Assembly (NCBI RefSeq): GCF_016808095.1
Contig: NC_068980.1
Location: 14,821,388-14,885,387, forward strand
Direction: 5' to 3'
Length of the DNA stretch: 64,000 nt
From: Vigna angularis
Lineage: Eukaryota; Streptophyta; Magnoliopsida; Fabales; Fabaceae
The notes beneath the pieces were generated by a model, which ran no database searches, was not told the origin of the DNA, and worked only from the letters and a program-made list of their open reading frames with translations. Position 1 is the first letter of the stretch; the number at the start of each line of letters is the position of its first letter. Shown one piece after another: positions 56,155 to 64,000 of this stretch. The position numbers were made by a program, and so were the translations under genes.

Positions 56155-56231
56155 GTTATCCAGAGAATGATATACGTGCTGAATTTTTTTATGATTATAG
56201 AAGAAAAGAGTTAGGCTTTGCCACATATCAG
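56155..56231 (+). other. Unidentified exon-like segment in CACTA
   Basis: Between ...catgtag and gtgata lie 77 nt open in one phase, reading YPENDIRAEFFYDYRRK then ELGFATYQ. Borders and openness suggest another captured exon; I do not recognise the protein. Confidence 0.4.
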
Positions 56232-59200
56232 GTGATATGTTTTAGGATCAGTCCTATTCATGTGGCTTAGTATTTTTCGCACCACAAGAATTATCTTAGA
56301 CACATGCATTGGAAATAATAGAGCACTAGGTGCAGGTAAATTAATGGTGACCATTCTTTTTTAAATTTGTCTTCAGTTAAAACTTCTTGCAAACCACTGT
56401 CAAACCTGTGGTCTCAAAAAATTGTATAGTCCAATATTCTTTAAACGAATACATAACTGACCTTTCAACTTTTCAATTTTGCTATATTTTGTGCTAATTA
56501 TTAGTTATATATAATTTGAACATTATTATCCAAAAAAGTTTAGTATGGTATTGATCTGACATCCATCGTTTCTTTCAACAGAGTAATATAATTGGTTGTT
56601 GAAGTAATGTATATGCCTGCCAGTCTTCAATAATGTTGTCCAAATCTTGGAAATTTTGCCATAATTTTTCACATATGGATGATCTTGGAGGTATGTTGCA
56701 ATGTAATGTTTGGACAAAGGTACCCAAATAATGAAAAACGAAGATGTCGCTTGCTTGAAGACAATCGTAGATTCTGGACCGACAAACTATCTTGGAAAAT
56801 AGTCTGTTCATACTAACAGTACAAGTACAAGACACAAGAGAAAGAATTTTTTGTGTGTGAAGTCTTGGGAAGCTTATTGTGTATGTTATTCTTTATTGCA
56901 AGCTCTTACGGTCCTATGGTGTTTAAGAAAATTGATTTTTGTATATAGGTTCTATGTTGTAGCATTTTTCACATAACAGGAGGAAACTCTTGTGTAGTTT
57001 TTTAGTTCTCTAGTACTGGACGTGTGTTATTTTATTATTTAGTAGTTTATGATATGTTTTCTTAGTTATTTAATTGATTATGGTCACTGTTACTTTATAA
57101 TTTTATATTATTTTGATAATATTTGTAGAAAACGTATAAAAGTAATAAAAAATGTCTCATTTTTTATACCTATTTTAATTTTGACAGGTATAACAGTAAG
57201 TCTTTTTATGTGAGATTTTCTATACCTGATCTACAAACATTAGGTGTGAAAACCATTCTTTCATACCTACTCTCAAACCGGTACAGAAAAACAAATACTT
57301 TATACTCTCACTTCTATACCAGTTCAAAAACAGGTATAAAAAGTCGTTTTTAACAAGTATAAAAAGCTTTTTTTGGCATAATGCTTGTGTTTCTATTTCG
57401 GATGAACTAAAAAATTTGATGATAAAAATAGTTGTTGAAGCCAAGAATGCATCATTAAAGAAAAGAAAGATAAATATCGGTGAAGACGAGGAAAAAGTGA
57501 GAGTCTTGAAAGATGACACAAGGTATTCTATTTTAAAGGAAAACAAAAAGTTGCTGCTACTAGCAAGGGTGGAGTCCAAGCAACTATAAATCAAATTATG
57601 AAAAAAGGATACCAAGAAGTTGATGCTTAGGTGGCTGATTTCTTTTACACTAGTACCATTCCTTTTAATGTAATTAAAAAGGCAGGATTTTCAAAGATGT
57701 GTGAAAAGATTGGTAAGTATGGAATTTGATACAAACCACCATCATATCATGACATTATAGAAAAATTGTTGAAACAAGCTGTGAATAAAACAGATGAAAT
57801 CGTTGAGGATTATAAGGAGGAGTAGAAGAGAATTCAATGTACAATTATGTCTCATGGTTGGACAGATAGAAAAAGACGTTCTATTTGCAACTTCTTGGTG
57901 AATAGTCCTAAAGGGACGCTTTTTCTTTATTTACTTGACACTTTAGACATATCAAAAACAACTGATAAAATTTTCAAAATATTAGATGATGTTGTTGAGT
58001 TTGTTGAAGAAGAAAATGTTGTTCAAGTTGTCACTGATAATGCTGCAAATTTCAAGGCAGCTAGAGAGTTGTTGATGCAAAAGAGGGAAAGATTGTATTG
58101 GACTCCATGCGCAACACATTGCATTGATTTGATATTTGAAGATTTTGAAAAAAATTTAAAGGTCCATGAATTGACAATTAAGAAGGGAAGAAAGATTACC
58201 ACTTACATTTACGAAAGATCAATGTTGATTTCCTTGTTGAAAAAGTTCACTAAAGGTAGAGACTTGATAAAACCGAGTGTTAGATTTGGCACAACTTATT
58301 TAACTCTCGCTTGTCTTCATGAATTGAAGGCATCATTGTTGGCCATGTTTAGCTCTAAAGAGTGGAAGACAAGCAAATTTAGAACTTCACAAGAGGGAAG
58401 AAAAGTAGAATATGTGGTATTAGATAACTAATTTTGGAAGAATGTCTCCACATGCCTCAAAGTTGTTGTTCCTATTATGGTGGTCTTAAGATTAGTGGAC
58501 TCAGATGTAAAACCCACAATGGGTTTCATTTATGAAGAGATGAATTGTGCAAAAGAGAAGATTAGATCTAACTTTAACAATATTAAAAAGAGGTAAATTT
58601 TCAAACTTTTACTCATTCAATGTTTAATTACTTATGTGTGAAATTATTTATGATATAGCATAATTGATGTAGTTATGAAGAAGTTTGGAGAATAATTGAT
58701 GTTCGATGGGATAATCAACTTCATAGGCCTTTGCATGTAGTTGCCTATTTTCTGAACCCCAATTTTCACCTAACTTTAGATGTGATGATGATGGAGAGGT
58801 GAAAGAAGGATTGTATATTTGCATGAGAAGATTGATACCAGATATGGCAGAAAGAAGAAAAATACATTTACAAATTGTTGAATTTCATTACGCTAGAGGA
58901 CTTTTTGGAATGGAAGATGCAAAGGAGTGTAGGAAATAGTTAAATCCTGGGGAATGGTGGGACATGTTTGGTGATGGAACTCTGGAGTTGAAGAGATTTG
59001 CTATTTGAATTCTAAACTTGACTTGTAATTCTTCTGGATGTGAGCGTAATTGGAGCTCATTTGAAATGGTAATTTAAATTATTTTTAATTTATAAATTTC
59101 TTTATTATGTTTATATCTTCACTAAAAATATTATATTCCATTTTAGGTTCATATAAAGAGAAGGAATCGTTTGCATCAAAAAAATATGAATAATTTAGTT

Positions 59201-59639
59201 TATGTGATGTATAACTCTAAGTTGAAAAGTAGACAAATTTGAAAAACTGTAGCTCTTCCATTTGATGACATTGAATCAGATGATGAATAGATAACTGAAG
59301 AGGCAGATGATGTTGTTGAGATTGATCAAGTTGAAGATGAAAATGATGGTGAAAATGTTCAGTTAAATGGAGCAACAACAAATCCTACTCTAGATGCTCT
59401 TGATCTTGATAACATAACATTTGGGGACAATGAGGATGCACAACATTCATCAGAGGAAGAGTTAGATGAGGATGATGATGGAGATAATGATGCCATTATT
59501 AGAGGATTAGAGCATAGATACTTTGACATTTCAATTTATGTTTTATATTATATTTCTATGAACAATATTTCTATGAACTTATGTATTTGAATTTATATAA
59601 TTTTGTTATCTTATTTGAATTATGATGTTATTTATATTT

Positions 59640-59718
59640 TTTTTTCTTACGAGTTTATAAGTCGAGTTTACTAGACTCTCACGAGTTTACGTAAATTCTT
59701 GAGTTTGACAACCTTGAT
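59640..59718 (+). repeat. Probable 3' terminus of the hAT element
   Basis: After the transposase end, sequence read on the other strand starts AAGGTTGTCAAACTC and carries repeated 'aaactcg/acgagttta' motifs, as expected for a hAT terminal and subterminal region. The matching 5' end was not found. Confidence 0.45.
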
Positions 59719-59829
59719 CATCACCACACATATCCACAACAATATCATCATCTGAATAAAACACGGTAATATTCATAAACGGACACACAGTCCATTTAAA
59801 TCAATCACAAATAGTCGAATAGGAAAACA

Positions 59830-60900
59830 AATCCAACATACAAACTTGACACTCAAAGGTGGTGCTTAGCGCCAAACCTTTCGTAAAAGGTGGCACTCAG
59901 CAATAGCCATGGCGCTTAATGTCTTAGAGCTAAAATGCTCCAGACTTGCAATACAAAAATGACACTCAATGGCATCATGGTGCTGCTCAGCGTCAAACCA
60001 TTTTAAAAAGTGGATGCCAATAGTACTTTCTAGAGCTCAACATCTTGGAGCTAAAATGTTCCCAAACAAAGCTGACACTCAGCACTAGCATAGCACCACT
60101 CAACATTATATCAATTGACAACAAATAGGTTTTGTGATTTTAAATGAACTTGAATCTTATCAATTGCTAAAATTGGTACACATTTCTTAGTGAGTTACTT
60201 CAAAACAATTTTTACACATTAAAACTTATATCAATTTGCTGAATTGCTCATATCCTAAGTTATCTCAGTTACACAACCCATGCAACAATCAAACACGAAT
60301 AATTCCTCAAAATCCGTACAATTCAATTTAAGCATACACACCAATCAGATTCAATCAACATGCAAAAATATCATATTTATCAAACTCACACACACTAAAG
60401 CAATTAACTTCCCTTACCTTGAAAAAGTTGCTAAACTAACCCTAAAGATCCAAAACGCCTCCTAACTGACATATTATTCCTTTTCTACACCTAGAGACAA
60501 CATCAAAGTGATATGATCATACCAACAAAAACATTTATCAACAAAGATTCAAGAAATACAATACAAGAACATATATGAGTAGGAAAAACCTCGCATACAA
60601 CCAGAAGAAACAAAGAAGATGAGGAAAAAGGAGTTGAAAATTAGCTTATGTGAATGGAGAAACTAATTGGTCCAAATTGAAGAACTCACCATAAGGATTA
60701 ATCTTACTGTCTCAGTTCTTCAATTGGACGAGTAGAGAGGAAGAAATCTCAAAAAGAAGTTAGAGAACTTTTGAAAAGTGATTTTTAGAAATAATGTGTT
60801 TTGAAATAATGAAATTGGTTCATAACAAAATTTATACCAACTATAAACAACATTTTTTTATTTGCGAAATACCACCTTAGGACTTTTTGTAATGAAAATA
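59830..60900 (-). mobile_element. Decayed gypsy LTR-like fragment
   Basis: Contains 'tgacactcag..gcgccaa' phrases (59850-60110) typical of legume gypsy LTRs (from memory). At 60411-60419 it has cccttacct preceded by aatta and followed by an AAAG/GCT segment, the same signal found at matching places in the LTRs of D and C. The following 'gagagaagaaatctc' region resembles their LTR ends. No second copy, PBS or TSD, so probably a solo or truncated LTR. Confidence 0.5.
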
Positions 60901-61805
60901 AAAAGAATAAAGAAGATAAAAGATTATGTATGTTATCTACCACCTTGAATACAAGAGAAATAACCAAGTTACCGCTAACTCGTAACTAAAGTTCTATGAA
61001 AATTAAATTGTATCAAAACTTGTAGAAAAAGAGTTCTAATAAAGAGTATAACTTTTTTTAATATCAATTTTATGGACACATCTTTTCTTAGCTTTCTTTT
61101 TTAACATATTTATAGCTTCTGAGAGAATACAAATACATTATTTAATCTTTAACATTTCTCTCTTTTGAACAAAATCATATTCATTAAGAGAAACAATCTT
61201 ATTAGAAAAAAAAACTAATTCTATCAGCAAATATTTTGAATATTATTTAAATATAAGATTCTCTAAATAATAGATCTAAAATTACAAACATCATTACCAA
61301 TTATATTCCAACAAAAATGATAAAACAAAAGTCCCATACCCATATAGAATAACTATCAATATTAAGATTGAACACAACTTGTTTAATTTCTTCGATGAAA
61401 ACACTTAGTTAATTCTATTATCCATAAAGAGGACGAATTAGATCATAAATAAATTTGGATGTGTGCTTTGAATGGTTCTACATAAAGGTTCTTATAAAAA
61501 CGTGACTTTCTATTTTAATAGAGTCATGTATTGAAATTGAAAATACTCTTAAATTGAAATCAAACTTAAAAAGTAAGGACAAAACAATGTTTTGAAAAAA
61601 AAAAACTTACAAAACATGAAAAATATAATATAGAATAAAATGAAGAGACATTCATAAAATAAAAAGTTAAATGTATGGTTTTTAATATATTGTAATTAAT
61701 AATGCATTAAAAAAGAGAGTGAAAAAAGTGTTATTAGCATATCTTAACCAAACAAACACGGTGTTGTGAAGTTAGTTAGTTGGCGGTGTGTAGTGAAGCG
61801 AAGCG
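60901..61805. other. AT-rich intergenic DNA and PRA1 promoter
   Basis: No coding or repeat signal. The last few hundred bases must hold the promoter and 5' UTR of the PRA1 gene; no convincing TATA box chosen. Confidence 0.5.
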
Positions 61806-63143
61806 ATGGTGTTTTCTTCCAACCCTTTAGCTCTCAGTGTTCCGGAACCGGCTTTCGAGTCGTGGCTCCGCGACACCGGCTACCTCGAAATCCTCGACCA
61901 CCGCACTTCCTCCTCCTCCGCCGCCTCTCCCGCCCCTTCCTCTGCCGCCGGCAGCCTCTTCTCCCGCCTCCTCACCTTCTTCTCTCTCTTCACTCTCAAC
62001 CCCTTCGCCAAGCTAACCGCCGATGACTTCGCCGCCGATACTCCCTCTTGGTCCCGTTCCTTCTTTGCTTTCTCCGACTCCTACTCCTTCCCTTCCTCCC
62101 CCTCCCAGGCGCGCCTCAGGGTTCAAGAAAATATCAAGCGCTACGCCCGCAACTACGCCTATCTCTTCATCCTTTTCTTCGCCTGCACATTGTACGCTCT
62201 CACTCACTCTATCTACTCATTGTTAATTTCAAGGTTTTTGGTTTAATTGGAGAATCCGTGGTCTATTTAGTGAAATTAGGTTCTTGAAATTTCGACTTTG
62301 AAGTGGAGATTCTATGATTTGTTTGGGGAAACTAGGCTCTTCAATTTTTGAATGCTCGAATGCTCTTGATTAGATAAGCTTCCCTGTCGCGAAAAACATA
62401 AAGGAAATTAAAGTTAACTTATAGGCCACATGTACATTGAAAAAAAATAATACTGGGAATGCAAGCTTCTTCTTTTTTTTCATGAATTTTCTGTCTTAAT
62501 TTTTCCAAAAAATTGATTTTCACTAACAGGTTAATGGCTATATATTGTCACTATGAAAACAGGCAACCAATTAGAAATGACCTTTGGTATGATTTTTAGT
62601 TTGCTATAATAAAAATCGATAAACTTACGGTATATGTTTGTAGTTAAATTAGATGACAGTATAAAATTGCCTCACATTATCAATGCATAATCTGTTTTCT
62701 TTTTTTCTTTAATTTATGTATAAACAGATTTTAGCTCATTCTAACTGGTCCTGATTTTATAGAAAATATATCATCTAACTTTAACAAAAGCTGAGGTGTA
62801 TAGGTTGAATTTTTATTTTCACTTACTAGAGAAGCTGAGTCGTTTTGCCTACTTATTTTTTCTTCTTTAAACACTTCTGAAGAAGTTTATCTAAACAGAA
62901 CTTTGGTGTTATTCTTGCTTAGTGAATTGGCGAATTTAATGTGGCTATTGTCATACCTTGCTATTTAGTCCAATGGAACTCTGTGTTTTGGTTGTTACGG
63001 CTGCAGGTATAAGATGCCAGTTGCTCTTGTTGGGTTGATATTGTGTTTGGCGTTGTGGGATTTCTTCAAGTTTTGTAGCCACAGATGGGGATTGGAGCAT
63101 TATCCCTTAACTCGCCAGTGTTTGATTCGTGCTGCCCAATGTG
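61806..63143 (+). CDS. PRA1-family protein H-like (5' part; gene runs off the window)
   Basis: Exon 1 61806-62191 and exon 2 63007-63143 join in phase (codon TT|G) through a GT-AG intron of 815 bp. The product starts MVFSSNPLALSVPEPAFESW and LRDTGYLEILDHRT, has a Ser/Ala/Pro-rich linker, then RVQENIKRYARNYAYLF leading into a hydrophobic segment, and exon 2 gives KMPVALVGLILCLALWD and a basic RWGLEHYPLTRQ. This is the layout of plant PRA1.H proteins (~240 aa), prenylated-Rab-acceptor membrane proteins of the endomembrane system with two hydrophobic hairpins. 173 residues are visible; the donor after ...RAAQC (gtgagc) leads to a last exon not found before 64000. No stops or shifts. Exon 1 is GC-rich (CCTCCTCC runs), a normal feature, unlike its AT-rich flanks. 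Confidence 0.92.
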
Positions 63144-64000
63144 GTGAGCAATCATTTCCTACAGGAGAGATTTTTTTTTTCGTGTGTTTTAGTACCTCGA
63201 GTATCTACTGGTTTTTTATTGGGACAATGCTTAGATGCACTTTCTGAAATGTTTGCAGTCTTGTTTTTCAATCTGATTTGAAGTCTTTAAATATTCTAGA
63301 GTTGTTTCTCAATCATATTTGACGTTTTATCTATATAGTCGAGATAATAAAGTTTTTTTTGTGTGTGTGGGAACAAAACTTATATGTTGTTTCTTGAGGG
63401 AGAAGGGAATCAAACAGGCCCTTTTTTCTTCTTTGTTTTCATCACTTAGAGTATCAACTGGTTTTTTATCGGAACAAACGCAATTCTTTGATTTTTTGGG
63501 TGTTATTTTTTTATTTGAATCACTGCATAATGGAGGTTTACATTAAAGAGGAACATACGTTATTGAGGTGAAATTTGAGTTTCACTGAAAAACTGCATCA
63601 GAAACACCTAAAACTTGTCGAAATTTTATCTTTTTTTTTTATTATTGAATTTACTTAAAAAACAAAATTGTTTTTTCCTATGATTTTGTATTGACCTTTT
63701 GGGTATTGACAATATTCAATTGGCATGTGCTGTCTAGACTTAAGCTTAAGCTGTTGTTTTACCCGATGCATAATCCATCATCCTCACCAATAAAAATGAA
63801 GAAATTCACTCATCTCCCCATGCATGAATAGAAAATTTTGAAGATGTTTGTATTTGGCTGCGCGGTAGAAATATCTTCTACGAAGCTCATGTGGCCGGAA
63901 CATCTTGTTCTTTATTGCAAATTGCTTTTGATGCTGGAAATATTTCTCTCAATTTCATGTGCACAAGGTTAACTGGAACTCTTGTTTCTGAATCACAATT
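63144..64000 (+). other. Intron 2 of the PRA1 gene (incomplete)
   Basis: AT-rich, no coding match to the expected final PRA1 segment. A ~29-bp near-repeat (gagtat..actggttttttat.gga..aa) occurs at ~63198 and ~63450. Confidence 0.6.

Larger units (their letters stand above)
52731..57383 (+). mobile_element. CACTA element (non-autonomous) with captured kinesin exons
   Basis: 4,653-bp insert exactly inside a codon region of the hAT transposase, flanked by the 3-bp duplication CTT (52728-52730, 57384-57386). Left end CACTAGTGGAAAATATAC; right end, other strand, CATTATGCCAAAAAAAGC, followed in both by tttttata. Subterminal ATACCTGTT / AACAGGTAT / ACCGGT motifs repeat in both orientations, the typical CACTA layout. 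No TNPD/TNPA transposase is seen. Inside are a CpG-rich stretch and exons of a KIN-4 kinesin. Confidence 0.9.
52499..59540 (+). pseudogene. hAT transposase gene, broken and split by a CACTA element
   Basis: Part 1 (52499-52730) starts MSGNASNSTE and encodes a BED zinc finger (DIEWKHGFYV, VKCNYCLKIV, FKRHLVGTR). Part 2 (57384-59540) resumes in the same codon after the CACTA insert. It contains the DUF659 region (SHGWTDRKRRS, VVTDNAANFKAA, TPCATHCIDLI), FRTSQEGRKVEYVV, and the hAT dimerisation end (CERNWSSFEM, HIKRRNRLHQKNMNNLVYV), then an acidic tail. Introns are inferred at ~58592-58671 and ~59069-59147. At least six stops (for example EVDA*VADFF, KYGI*YKPP, YKEE*KRIQ) kill it. A piece of the 3' terminus may be preserved near 59690-59718. 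Confidence 0.9.

Overview
This is plant nuclear DNA. It is AT-rich, its genes carry GT-AG introns, and most of it is nested transposable elements. The two host genes (a Yippee/MIS18-type protein and a PRA1-family protein) are plant-like. The chromovirus families and the TAATCGATTA-rich LTR look like those of legumes, but the species cannot be fixed from the sequence, so legume is an inference.

Layout. 1-5.46 kb: a Ty3/gypsy element (E1, + strand) with an uninterrupted 1,542-aa polyprotein; its 5' LTR lies outside the window. 6,690-21,515: a complete but decayed Ty3/gypsy element (D, - strand) with ~2.6 kb LTRs, TSD TAATA and a tRNA-iMet primer site. Its left LTR is split by a 4.7 kb hAT-like element (7,343-12,074, 8-bp TSD) carrying exon fragments of three unrelated host genes: a TBC RabGAP, a Rab1/RABD GTPase and an acyl-activating enzyme. 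21,979-22,167: a 189-bp MITE with 9-bp TSD. 22,485-37,807: a Yippee-like gene of five exons, complete in the window, whose second intron is 13.0 kb and holds two nested gag-only LTR elements (A and B, with PBS complementary to tRNA-Tyr), a 1.1 kb solo LTR (S), a 0.53 kb direct duplication and a decayed MULE transposase. 38,497-48,185: a recent Ty3/gypsy element (C, - strand, TSD GGTAA, LTRs about 1.5% diverged by eye). 48.2-52.5 kb: AT-rich DNA with Copia debris. 52,499-59,540: a broken hAT transposase gene split by a 4.65 kb CACTA element (TSD CTT) that carries exons of a KIN-4 kinesin. 59.7-61 kb: a decayed gypsy LTR-like stretch. 61,806 to the right edge: the first two exons of a PRA1-family H gene.

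The host genes probably act separately: Yippee is a small zinc-binding protein, PRA1 a Rab-acceptor membrane protein. The rest is a layered record of insertions in which order can be read directly: hAT-P after D, B and S after A, CACTA after the hAT transposase. The most unusual material is the two DNA transposons that trapped exons of four host genes in total, two of them in the Rab pathway, and the gag-only, tRNA-Tyr-primed LTR family inside the giant Yippee intron.
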